Of a DNA stretch of 64,000 nt, positions 12,635 through 24,330 are shown in pieces (within the stretch, counting starts at the first letter, position 1; the number at the start of each line of letters is the position of its first letter). The stretch comes from Parapristionchus giblindavisi (lineage: Eukaryota; Nematoda; Chromadorea; Rhabditida; Diplogasteridae), in assembly GCA_943737045.1 (NCBI GenBank), contig CALSFV010000368.1, forward strand, positions 186,001-250,000. The letters are read 5' to 3'. The notes under the pieces were generated by a model. It saw nothing but the letters and a program-made list of their open reading frames with translations, was not told the DNA's origin and did no database searches. The position numbers and the translations under genes are program-made.

Positions 12635-12716
12635 GACCAGGTGGCCGAGTGGTTAAGGCGTTGGACTGCTAATCCAATGGGGTTTCCCCGCGTGAGTTCG
12701 AATCTCATCCTGGTCG
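12635..12716 (+). tRNA. tRNA-Ser (GCT anticodon)
   Basis: An 82-nt cloverleaf. Acceptor GACCAGG pairs perfectly with CCTGGTC and the discriminator base is G, as expected for serine. The D arm reads GGCCGAGTGGTTAAGGC. The anticodon stem TTGGA/TCCAA encloses CTGCTAA (anticodon GCT, decoding AGC/AGU). A long variable arm (TGGGGTTTCCCCG) marks a class II tRNA. The T arm is GAGTTCGAATCTC. There is no intron and the 3' CCA is not encoded. It is followed by TTTT at 12720, a polymerase III stop signal. Confidence 0.97.
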
Positions 12717-13587
12717 AATCTTTTGCCCATTTTTATCCTTACACTTGAAAAAATTTTAGACACGTATTTCTACTTTTTATCAGCTTCGTTTAATCATTAA
12801 AGTGTGATAAAGTTGAGCTCAATGTCAGTCGAATAAGAAAGACATTCATCTCGAAAGCATCTGAAGTCCGTTAGCATCTCGTCTCTTTCTTACACCGAAG
12901 ATATCTTTAATTATTCCTTTCTATTCATTCGTTTATCTTAAAATGGAATCGTCTGAAAGATTCGATCAGATTCAATAGAGTACAATGATTCTTCATTCGT
13001 GATCTTCTTCATATCGCTTCCTATTTTATAATTATTAATCCAACTGACCAGCTGGTGACCGATAAAAGAATGGACGGCTGTCTCAGAGGGAGAGGGAGAG
13101 AGGGAGAGAGGGAGAGAGGAAGAGAGGTAGAGGGAGAGAGGGAGAGGGAGAAGGAGAGGGTGAGAGGGAGAAGGAGAGAAAGAGTGAAGAAAGGACAGAA
13201 TGAGGACCACACCTGTTGATATCTCATTCATCTTTGGTCACTATTAATTGTATATTGATAATAAATGAATAGATGTCATCATATCATCATCCATCTCCTT
13301 TATCTCCAATTCATTTAATCGATGAATATAAACCTTTTGTGAGTCTATTTATTGATTAGTTTAAAGTCATTATCATGAAATGAGAGAAGAAGAAGAAGTC
13401 AAAGTGTTTCAAGTGAATCAGAGTATATTTCCCTTTTCTTGTAGAGGTATATCATATATCATCTTCATTTCTTTTCATTTTCAGTTCATTTCCCCTCTTC
13501 CCGCACAATCTAACTACGGAAGGAGGATACATAATAATAAAGGTCGATTTTTGTTAATTAATCAAATAACCAAATAAATTTTCAGTG
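12717..13587. other. Intergenic with GGGAGA microsatellite
   Basis: About 13083-13186 is a purine-rich GGGAGA repeat; antisense open frames there are repeat artefacts. The 65-codon open frame at 13380-13577 ends shortly before the first exon of the membrane-protein gene; it could hold 5' UTR or an upstream exon, but no frame-consistent join was found. Confidence 0.5.
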
Positions 13588-15801
13588 ATGCAAATGGAGC
13601 CTTTGTTAGGTTTTGAAAGGATGAATGAAGATAGGAGAAGAGATTTAGAAGAGAAAAGGAAAAAGGTTCAAAAAGATCTCTGGGTTTTTTCCGGGCGCAT
13701 GCTAATAATACTTTTATTATTATCTTTTTTTAAGATACACTATTCATTATTACTACTATTATGTATGTCCCTCTCTTCTATTCTTCTATCTCTTCTTTCT
13801 TTTCTCTTCTTTCTCTTTTCATACAAATGGACAACTAATCATATTTTGATGGATACTGATTATCCTGAAGCTGTTGTTGTTCTTGCTGAAACTAGTGAGT
13901 TCACTTGATTCTTGATCTTTGATCTTTGATCTTTTTGCAGTATCTTCACTTGATGTTATAGTTATTGTTACATCTCTTGCTACATTCTTTTCAGCTTTAT
14001 CACAAGTAATCTTTGATCTTTGATCTTTAATCTTTGTATAACATTTACTTCTAGATATTTTTCTCTCTTCGACATTTGAAGAATGATCCAAATAGTTTGA
14101 AATTGTATGTTCTCATAATCAATTTTTCCGCCGTTATTTTATCTATTTCACGCGTGTCACCGAAGAATCGAATAAAATCGGGGGTGGTTGGCACATTTTT
14201 TGACCCCCACATATTATTGCCTTTTTCGGTGGTCCATATGGTCCCTAACAAGGTACCGTCGAGCTTTTTTGCATATCTTCATTTTCAACGTCGGCAGACG
14301 TCGTAAAACTTTTTGGACGCCGAAAATTGCCGACTTTGGAGCTCTGTAGCTCTTCAGGATGTAGTTTTGGTATCAAATCGTAAACAGAAGAATTCTTCGG
14401 AATGTCAAGGAGAATGCGCCTACATCATTGCCAGGTCGATATTTTAATTGGTATTTTCGTAAATCGTTTTTATTGATTATTTTTCTTAAAAATATAGAAG
14501 CCGAAAGTTTTCAATTGCTCAATCGATAGAGCTCGACGCCAGCTTTTGGTATACTGAACTTATACTTTATTTGGTTGTCTTCGAAAGTTATGAGCATTTC
14601 AAGTTTTTCTTTATTGAGAAATTCCTTGGTGTTCCTTCACTATCTACCTGGATAGGTTGGTGAACTCTTCTATCAACCTTCATAGAACAAGAGTGTGTAG
14701 TGTAGTGGATAAGATGTCTGCACTTTATTTTGACTGTCACGGGTTCGATCCTCCTTGGCGCAGTTTTCTTTTGCGGTTTTTTATTGTCGAAATGTTTTTC
14801 TGTGATTATGAAAACCAGAAATGAAAATTTCCCGGTTAACTATCGGTGTTTCCCCTGCATACTAGGAGTATTGTATCACGACCAGGAAGAGAAGAATTGA
14901 ATGGGTAATGGTGAACTCGGAGATGGACGATGACAACTTGGAGGAGAGAGTGGATGAGGAGATTCTAGGACAACACGAAGATGACTTTATGAGGGTAGTC
15001 GAGGGAGAGTGTGATGAAATATTCTTGTGAAGTTGAAGCCTCATTGTTGTCCTATTGTAATTTTTATTCATTGTGATTAATATTCATCGATTGGTTATGA
15101 TTTCTGAATTGAATTATTGAATTGAATATTTGAAAGGTATCAACAATTTCTTGGGGGACTAGAACAACAGTGAAACTAATCAAAATAGATGAATTGTTCA
15201 CACGAGGTATAATAGAAGAGTGGGTAGATCACTGGCTGTGTCACTCTCCTCTCGTGTGATCGCATGAAATGAAAATCTTGAAATGCTCATAACTTTCGAA
15301 GACAACCAAATAAAGTATAAGTTCAGTATACCATTGAAAAGCTGGCGTCGAGCTCTATCGATTGAGCAATTGAAAACTTTCGGCTTCTATATTTTTAAGA
15401 AAAATAATCAATAAAAACGATTTACGAAAATACCAATTAAAATATCGACCTGGCAATGATGTAGGCGCATTCTCCTTGACATTCCGAAGAATTCTTCTGT
15501 TGACGATTTGATACCAAAACTACATCCTGAAGAGCTACAGAGCTCCAAAGTCGGCAATTTTCGGCGTCCAAAAAGTTTGACGACGTCTGCCGACGTTGAA
15601 AATGAAGATATGCAAAAAAGCTCGACGGTACCTTGTTAGGGACCATATGGACTACCAAAAAATGACCTCTGCTCATTTTCGATTTTTTCAATGTGCCACC
15701 GTTTATTCGAACCTTACGCGACACGTGTGATATATATTACCAGCCGTGGGCTCCGCCAAGTCGGAGCTGATTGTGAGAGAGAGGGGAGATAGGGGAGAGA
15801 G

Positions 15802-15861
<60 letters not shown>

Positions 15862-16476
15862 CAGAGATAGAGAGGGAGGGCAGAGAGAGAGAGAGAGAGC
15901 ATAGAGAGAATTGGAAACCGACTAAGCCCCGCCCACCGCTGATGAGTTCCATCGCGCACCAAACCCGTCTGGTGTATGCCGAGCACTACATTGAAAGAGA
16001 GAGAGAGAGAAAAGTGGGCGTGGTGATGAACAAACGCCATCACTATTGTGGTTTATTTATAGTGTATTGATTTTTATTTAAAAAAAGAAAATATTATAAA
16101 TTTGTAGAGTATTGGAATATCTGGAAGGTGGTACACTATCACGAATTGTTATTTATTCATTATGGTTCTTCTCTTTTCTCACTTTTATTCTTTGTAAGTT
16201 CAATCAATCAATAATTCATCAATCATATTAATTATATTACAGTAATCGTTTTATCTGCTCTTATCTCTCCCAATAGAGGTTCGGTATCAAAAGGTGTCGC
16301 TCTTGCTGTTGGGATCTCAGCGTTGGCCTTGTGTGGATTTGCAATATTACGGTATCTATTGATTTTATTGTAAGAGAAAAGTTTATTTTATCAGATCTAC
16401 GTGTTTCTTCTCGAAGATGACAATTCTAACGACAAAAAATATTGGAAAAATAGACAATTACAGTACTCTTGTATAA
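13588..16476 (+). CDS. Multi-pass membrane protein of unknown function, six exons
   Basis: Not recognised. Six exons join in a single frame: approximately 13588-13890, 13942-14006, 14056-14103, 16108-16198, 16244-16360 and 16395-16476. They give about 235 residues ending in NYSTLV and a TAA stop. Every junction keeps phase with normal GT/AG signals, which strongly supports a real gene. The N-terminus is charged and cytosolic-looking (MNEDRRRDLEEKRKKVQKD), followed by about five hydrophobic segments: LIILLLLSFFK, SLSSILLSLLSFLFFLF, VIVIVTSLATFFSAL, RIVIYSLWFFSFLTFIL and VALAVGISALALCGFAIL. No catalytic or transport signature was seen. The third intron (14104-16107) carries a foldback transposon and a GA microsatellite. 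It could be a nematode-specific TMEM-like protein; the start at 13588 is chosen as the first ATG in the exon. Confidence 0.72.
14149..15729. mobile_element. 1.6-kb foldback element with ~450-bp inverted arms and a tRNA-like loop
   Basis: The left arm (about 14149-14605) and right arm (about 15283-15729) are inverted copies: for example atggtccctaacaaggtacc against ggtaccttgttagggaccat, and gttgtcttcgaaagttatga against tcataactttcgaagacaac. The outer ends read CACGCGTGTC and GACACGTGTG. The 680-bp loop holds a tRNA-like sequence (14691-14765) and a short acidic open frame ending at 15029. No clean target duplication could be assigned. It lies in an intron of the membrane-protein gene. Non-autonomous; family unknown. 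Confidence 0.83.
14691..14765 (+). pseudogene. tRNA-like sequence in loop of foldback element
   Basis: An A-box-like TAGTGTAGTGGATAAGATG and a strong B-box/T-loop GGGTTCGATCC sit at tRNA spacing. The acceptor strands do not pair and the D and anticodon arms are imperfect, so a functional tRNA is unlikely. Confidence 0.45.
15731..16030. repeat. GA microsatellite within a GC-richer repeat unit
   Basis: A long (GA)n tract (about 15776-15900) is flanked by GC-richer sequence (ccagccgtgggctccgccaa on the left; caccaaacccgtctggtgta on the right, near 15957). The caccaaacccgYctgg core recurs at 57007-57022, and inverted near 56923-56937, inside another mobile element. This points to a shared repeat family. 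Confidence 0.55.
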
Positions 16477-19400
16477 ACATTTTCATCATTGATCATCTTG
16501 TTGATAAATAAACAATTTGTACATTATAATAATACTGTTTCGCATGAAAGTATGTATTAATAAGAATGAACAGAAAGAATGGCTCAGCTTTGATAACAAT
16601 TATCTATGAAATATTTTTATTTGAGAATTTTTTTTGAAACAAAAACACCCATGTACAGGAAATGACTTAAAATGACTTGTGCGGTAATGTTTCTTGATTA
16701 GTCATAAAGATGAACTTGAACACACAGGGATCATAGTTTAATAATCTTTCATCGAATAAACTTTTACTATACACCTACAATGAGATCGAAAGGTCTTCTC
16801 AATTTTCGAAAGAAATTCGAAGATATTAAATATCTCGAATTTTTATTTTTGAAAAATCGAAAAATTCTCTTGCATGAAAAATTATATATTTTGCTCAAGT
16901 GAAATTGTATTTTTTGTTTCCCAATATTAATTTTTTAAATGTCTTAATTCTTTTTTTCATTTTTTTTCAAATTTACGGATTTTATGTTGAAAAAGATTTC
17001 GTAAAAGTATCCAAAAACGAAAATGCACATCCTTGATCTGGATGATTTCTTGAAGTCTCTCGCGTGTAGAATCGGCATGTGTATTCGATTTTTTTAAAAT
17101 TTAAGCTGGAGAATGCGATTATTGTGCAAACTACACCCAGAAAGTTAGCAAAAGTTATTCTGCATACCATACATATATATTATTTTATCCTAATTCAGTT
17201 CATTGATTATTAGAATCATTAAAGTGAGAGTGACCTCTCTCAATGGTCTCTTCATTGCGCATACTGTTTTCCTCTTCTCTAACAACGAGAGAGCGTAGGT
17301 CGTTGAAGATTTCTTGCATATCACTTTTCCATGGCTCAAGCAGTATGTTATGGACCTATTGACATTCGCGGCTCACCATCTTTAAAATCAATTATTCAAA
17401 AGATGTACTAGAGAGTGAAAAAGAAAGAAGAAAGATAATCATCAATTACTGTTGTTTATCTCTACATTGTTTCTTCGATTACAACTACTCAATACACTAA
17501 TGTGTTCCATTGTGAAAATGTATCCATTTTACCTGCTATCTCTTCATTGTCTAATTAGAATAAGATGTCTAACTTAAAAATGGTATGGTATAAATACATA
17601 CTACGGCAATGATTCTGATTAGAAACCATTTTAAAAGCTGCAAAATGTTCATGTTTTCGCAAAAAAAAAAGAATAATATTAAGTAGTAATTCCATATCTG
17701 TGTTAAAATGAGTCCATTACTCATTCTAATAGTTTTTAATATTCTCAATAAAATTTTTATACTGATGGAAATATTCCATTAGACACCACTCCCCATATGT
17801 AATTGTCCTCTTTCCTCTTTTTGTTAAAGTTTCATTAGATATTGAATGTGTTTGATAACTCATACATCTACTTTCAAGTTTTCCTCTTAACCTTTTTCTG
17901 TCTTCATTTTGGTATACATAGACAGTGATTGATAACTAATCGAAAGGCTCCATTTCACTTTTATTCTATCACTTTCCTTTTAAACGAACGTCTGTCCGAA
18001 AAAGTCTATTGTCGGAAATTATAGTTGCGTACTTGTAAACAAAATTATATTTCTTTGTGTTAAAAATAGCTATCATACAGTGATTGTATGATTGATTCTG
18101 ATGATGATTGGACAAATGATTGATTTTCGACTGTTATTTATGTATTAGATGCCATGTGTCCACTGTGTCTTTGCATCTTTCGAATAACATTGAAACTTGA
18201 TTCTCTGTAGATACCATGAGAATACATTGAAATAAAGGACTGTTTTGATCTAACTATTCTCTATCTTCTTCTATGATGCAAATGACTGTCTATATTAGAG
18301 TGTGTTTGTTCTTTTGATACATTCTTTCATCTACAATAATAGATACTTCTATGATACATGACATAAGACCAATAGAAGTACAAAACAAACATTCTAAAAC
18401 TTCTTTTACTTGTGAACATCTACTCAAAGTCTAAAAGTGATTACACTCCTTCTTTCTCTTTATTCAATTCCATATAATAATCTTTTCTTGTTCAGATCAC
18501 TGCAATCTTTATTTTTCATTCATTAATAATAATAATAATGGTTTATCGTTTCTTGGACATTATTTGTTCAAGCATTTATGCAAAAAATGAATTCAACTTT
18601 GACCAAATTAATTTCCAAATTGTTGTCTCCTTTTTGGCTTGTCTTATTTTGGATTGACAGCTACGTACTTCGAATAGATATGGATCATATAAAAAACAAA
18701 GTTTCGTATTGCATTGAAGAATTCTATTAGAATTAATGAATGATTTAATGATAATCAATCTAAAACTAACACAAACATGAACATGAATATAATTAAACTA
18801 CACGTACTCCTCCCTCTATCTATCCTTGTATCTATCTTGTACCTCTCTCCCTCTACCTCTCCCTCTACCTCTCTTGTACCTCTACTTCTCCCCTATCTGT
18901 CCCTCTCCATCTCACTTCTTCTTCAACATGAAATAAGTTCATATTAAACAAGGGTATCAATCAATCCATGTGTGTCCCCTCCCTTCTTCTTCTTCTCTAA
19001 TAGACAACACCTTTTCCGTTCTCTCATTACATTCTTTTGTTGATACATCTACGTGTTTGATAAGAGAATAAGGAAATGAATAACTCGAGATATCTTCTAT
19101 CTTCGCTCAATTAATCCCTTCCCTTTACTCATCTCAATCATCATACCACAATACATATTCAATCATTCATCTTCACTATTATTCCATCAAACTTTTCAAT
19201 TACACTATGGCATTTCTATTGAATAGAAGTTCCGCTCCTTGTACCTCTTTCTACCTCTTACCATACCTCTCTATCTCCTCTCCCTCTCCCTCTTCCTTTT
19301 CTTGAACCGCCAATGAAGTCTATCCTACTGTGTTAGTTGTCATTATTTATCAATTCTTCTTCAATCCTTTATTCTCCTTCATCGATTTCCTTTTCTCTTT

Positions 19401-19767
19401 CACATAATTATTCTCAAATTCCTTTTTTTCCACTTTTATTTATTTACTTTATTTTAAAGAACCTTAATTATTGACATGAGTACTTCTTCTTCCAGAGACT
19501 TCTTCAATGAATTAATCAATTCAATTACATTCTTATCTTATTCATTATAATTCATAAGAGATAGATATATAGGGTGGAGTTACTTTCATTCCAAGTAAAC
19601 ATTCTCTACAATTGACATCACAACAAAGAGAGACAGAGAAAGAGAAGGAGATTAAGAGACCCCATCTGATTGTATTCCCTCAATATACTTTCTCATTCGT
19701 TCAACCTTGATATTTTGATCTTTTTTGTCCGAATATTTTGATCTTTGATCTTTGATCTTTTATCAGA
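16477..19767. other. 3.3-kb gene-free interval
   Basis: AT-rich DNA (16500-18770) followed by pyrimidine-rich DNA with CTCTACCTCTCC-type microsatellite (18810-18910, 19260-19300). No frame-consistent exons or RNA genes were seen. The distal part just before 19768 contains ttgatctttgatctttgatc and lies immediately upstream of the amine oxidase start codon, so promoter or 5' UTR function is possible. Confidence 0.5.
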
Positions 19768-22700
19768 ATGCGATGGTGGGTGCCATTCTCAATTCTTCTA
19801 ATATTACAACGAATAGATGGACAACAACTAGAACCTGAAGTAAGCTTATTACACTACCGTAATCTTTCAAACTACAGTAAGCATTTCATCCACAGTAATC
19901 TCTACCTCTTTCATATTCTTCATAGTTCTGTTCTTTTCTGTGAACTGGTCTTCAATTGTGTACTAGTTACGTATATAATTCCATAGATGAAGTTGTTAGA
20001 TAGTCATTCTTCATTATAACTTCTTTTACTTGTAAAGATAAGAGTAAGACCAATCATTTTCCTTTCTTCATTCCATTCTTTTCTATTCAATCTATCACAC
20101 ATTTTTCTGAACCAGATTGAACGATTTGCTAGCATTTGCAATGAAAGCGTAAATGTATCACTTTAGTGATTAACTCTCTCTCTCTATTGAGAGTAGACCT
20201 TTGACTGTTTAGATTAACCCTGACATATGGTCTAAGGAACAATTGAAGTTCATCTATCATTAGTGTCATGTAAAAACAGTCAAAGGAAGAGGGAGGGAGA
20301 GAGAAGTGCAGAGGGAGAGGAAAGGAGAGGGAGAGAAATACAGAGGGAGAGAAGTCTAGAGGGAGAGGGAGAGTCAAAGAATGAGCAAGGTCAAAATAGA
20401 TAGAAAAAGAGATGTTATCTATTGCTTTTTTGGTTGTCAGTGCGTTCATTGGAATGGAATTCAACTTATGAATGACGTAGATGAAGGAATAGAACAATGT
20501 TCTCCGTTCTTATTTCAAAGAGATAATAGAAGACCCATAGATTTGTAGATGTGAATGATTTGATCATCCTCGATTACAGAATAGAGAAAAGTATAACTAT
20601 GTGATAGTGTATGAAATAGGTCAATCATGATACAATGAGATAACAATTTCATATAATAATAATGAGATATTACATTTCAGAATGTTGATTTGTTGGTTGT
20701 TGGAGGTGGATTATCAGGGATATCATCAGCTAAAGAATATCAATCACTTCATCCTCAACATAATGTTGTTATTATAGAAGCTAAACCATTCTTAGGTGGA
20801 AGAGTTAATTCCGTTGATATGTTCACTGTTAATGGATCTGAACGAATCGATATTGGTATCTATTCAATTGATCTACTCTATTCAATTATTCATTGATTAA
20901 GGTGCTCAATGGATATCTCCATCACATTCTTCATTGATTCAATTGATTAAATCTCTTGGATTATCGATTGAGAAACAAACAACATGTGGAGAAAGGAAGA
21001 TCTTTGTTGAAGAAGATAATGAAGGAGAGAAGAAAAGATATGCAAGGTAGATCAATGAACTAATCAATCGATAATCAATAATAGATCATTGTAGGAGTAT
21101 TCTAGATGAAGGAATATCATTTGATGATATAATAAGAACAAGTGAAATAGAGAAATTATCAAAGATGAATGTAGATGAATGGATTAAGAATAGTAATATG
21201 TCTACTAATGATGTGAATATCATTCAGAGATTCCTTCAGGTACTATCTAGAATACGGTATTGATTGATATTATTGATTGATTATAGACAGTAGTAGATGG
21301 TCGTGGTAGTAAAATGAGTCCAATTCAATTACTTCTAATGGGTGGAAGTGATGGAGGTACAATAAGAGAAGTCTTATCTGGAATGGGACATGGAGAAGGA
21401 ATGAGAGTTACTGAAGGATTCAATTCATTTATTGAGTAATATTATTTATTATTATCATATCATTTCATATTACTCAATTCAAATATCTAATTAATCTTTA
21501 ATTGCAGTCGTTATTCTCAAGGATTAGATGCCCGTACAGAAGAAGTCGTTCTATCAATCATTCAATATGATAATGGAACAGTAGATGTTAGAACAAGTAA
21601 GAGAAAATACATTGCTAAACAGGTTAATCATACCCATCAATCATATTATAATGACCATTCTCATTCTAGGTTATTGTATCTCTTCCTCCATCTATTGCAT
21701 CTACTATTCATTATATTCCTCCACTACCTCATAACGTATCCAATCTACTTCGTTAGTTCTCATTTGATCTTTGATCTTTCCAATTAATCAATAATCTAGA
21801 ATCATATGCCCCAACTGGTAATGCAATCTATTTTGCTCTAACATACAAATCACCATGGTGGAGAGCTAATAATGTGAGTGGAGAAGTTATATATGGAAGT
21901 AAGAAGAGTCCATTAACATGGATGACTACTTTTGATACAGGAAGGGCTAGTGAATGTGGTAAGTACATTCATACGACTATCTATCGATAATGATAGACTC
22001 TAATAATCCCTTACAATTATCTATTAAAATATATTATAATATTATTCTCATTTAAGGTTCATGTGGTTCATCCTCTGGAGTTTTATGGGGAATTGCTCAT
22101 TTTAATCATGATGAGTCAATTAATGATAGGAAAGAAATGATCTTAGATGCTCTCGTTCATACAATGGGATATCTTGATGCTAAAGATGATCTTATTGATT
22201 ACAAGTAAGTACAAGAATGTAGTTACAGTAATCAATCAATAATCAGGGAATATCAATACTCTCGTGATGAATATATTGATGGAACATTAGGAGTTCTTCC
22301 CCCATCTGATGATCTATCTTATCTTATTATGTTGAATAGTACAATTAGACATGGAGTAAGTTATTGATTGATTAGAGTAGATCAGATACCGTAATCATTC
22401 AGAATGTTCATTTTGCATCAGCTGAATTATCTAAAATCTCAATGGGAATGATGAATGGAGCTATTGAATCAGGAAAAAGTGCTGCTTATTCTGCCTCATC
22501 AATTATAGATCATCCATCTATTGAAGAAGGTACGGTAGATAGTGTAGACTATCAACCATTCAATATTTTTAGATACCGTAATCTCTTCATCTATGGATGA
22601 TATTTTCTACAATAATCCAGTTGCTCCTTCTCTTTCTGATATTCTTTCTCATTCATCATCATCTTTCACTGATGAAGCAGTCACTTCATTTTCATCTCAA

Positions 22701-24004
22701 TCTACAGTATCCCCACTAAATGAGAGTACTGTAACTGAAGATCATATAGTAGAGGAATCAATAGATGAACCAATTCAATCTCATTCATTGAAAGATGTTC
22801 CAATATCAGAGACTACTCCATTCTCTTATTCAACTTCAACCTTTTATCCACCAATGACATCTCCTCCTACAATAGTTCCATCTCCATCTATACATATGGG
22901 ACCTAATGATTTTGATTACAAAACTAGTACTCAATATCCTCCATCATCAATCAATAATCCAGTATCTTCGTCTCAACACGATGAAGATAAGAGTACTGTA
23001 ATTCATAAAGATGAACCAATACAAGAAGAAGAAGAAGTAAAGATACTTTCTAGTCAAGACTCATCTCCAATAACTCAAACAGAAGAGAAAGATAAAATTG
23101 TTCCATTTGTTGATCATCATAAGAATGAGAGTGAATTCATCTATTCAACATCAACACAATATCCTCCTTCATCATCTACTTCTTCTCCTTCTCCTTCTTC
23201 TTCTTCTACTCCTTCATCTCCGAATGATTTCCCATATTCTACATCTACTCAATATCCTAATATGAATGGAGAGACTACTGTAACTGGAGGATCTACAGTA
23301 TCCTCAGGGTCTACAGTATCCTCAGGGTCTACGGTAGCATTCCAATCGGATTCAAATGAAGAAGAACCAGCTAAGATGACTGTATTGAAGAATGACCAAA
23401 TGGTACCAAATATTCCGGTGGAAATCAGTTCACAGGTGATAGTGTCAATACCCGAGCAATCAAAGATCAAAGATCAATTTTAGATGAGATCAACAAATGG
23501 GGAACCATTCAAGTATTCAACATCAACACAATATCCTCCAAATGCTCTCAAAACAGAAACAACAACTCCTCTAATTCATTTCTCCAATGGAAATGTTAAA
23601 GAAGAAAAGAAAGAAAAGGAAGAGATAGCATTTAGTGAAGATGGTAAGATATGATAGATGGAATAGATAGAAACAATCGAATTAGTACATATAATTGAGT
23701 GGTTCAACTCTTTCTTTCTCTTCATTATAGAACATTTGACTGAATCTAATGTGAAAGAGAAGAGTGAAGTACTACTCGATAAACCAATCGATGGATCTGG
23801 AGAAGATCAATCAATCAATATTCATGTTACTAATGCTGAAAATGCTATGCAAACTCTAGAGAAAGAGATACCACAGGTACTTTGAGTGATCAGAAATCAA
23901 AGATCAAAGATCAACTTTAGATACCAAAAGAAGAAGGTGTGAGTATTGGTACACGTCTTCTTGAATTATTACAGAAGATAATGAAATTACTAAAGGGTGA
24001 ATGA
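19768..24004 (+). CDS. Secreted flavin-containing amine oxidase with repetitive C-terminal tail
   Basis: Predicted FAD-dependent oxidase of amines or polyamines. Exon 1 encodes a signal peptide (MRWWVPFSILLILQRIDG). From 20682 the FAD-binding Rossmann motif reads LLVVGGGLSGISSAKEY, with the acidic ribose-binding end VVIIEAKPFLGGRVNS. The substrate-domain start is GAQWISPSHSS. Later blocks include RYSQGLDAR, VIVSLPPSIASTI and the C-terminal FAD motif HFASAELSKISMGMMNGAIE; the usual family form is FAGEHTS...GAIESG, so the second FAD contact is recognisable but altered. From about 22,590 the protein continues as a Ser/Thr/Pro/Glu-rich tail of roughly 400 residues with repeated YSTSTQYPP units. 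A 47-nt intron at about 23435-23482 carries the gene through an apparent stop. The final exon ends KLLKGE with TGA at 24002. The substrate cannot be told from sequence; the family includes polyamine, monoamine and L-amino-acid oxidases. Confidence 0.85.
22819..23543 (+). repeat. Degenerate YSTSTQYPP repeats in amine oxidase tail
   Basis: Five spaced copies are visible: SYSTSTFYPP, DYKTSTQYPP, IYSTSTQYPP, PYSTSTQYPN and KYSTSTQYPP. They are separated by 30-90 residues of Ser/Thr/Glu-rich sequence. A short DNA tandem (cctcagggtctacagtat, near 23290-23337) lies within. The composition suggests a heavily O-glycosylated or otherwise disordered extracellular linker. Confidence 0.8.
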
Positions 24005-24330
24005 ATCCATTTCATTCTATTCTATTCTGTTCTATCTGTCCATCTTGCCTTCTTCATATTATTCAAAGGAATCTCAACTAGTCCGCAATATCTTCATTCA
24101 TTTATATTTCATATTATTAGCTTTAGATTGTATTCATTCCTTAATCTAAAACTCTCGCCGTTTCATTCATTACGAGTAACCAATCAATAAATGGAATTTC
24201 ACTTAATCAATCAATATATTAGACAAGCAATCAGTTTATCGATTATTGGACGGCATCGCAAATCGAAAGACTTGTGTATAGATGAAATTAGATCTATTAA
24301 CTGAAAGAAGATGAAACTAGACGAATTCAT

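Noticed and set aside
14691..14765. Second functional tRNA gene
   Set aside because: Strong B-box but unpaired acceptor stem; lies in a transposon loop. Kept only as a tRNA-like pseudogene.
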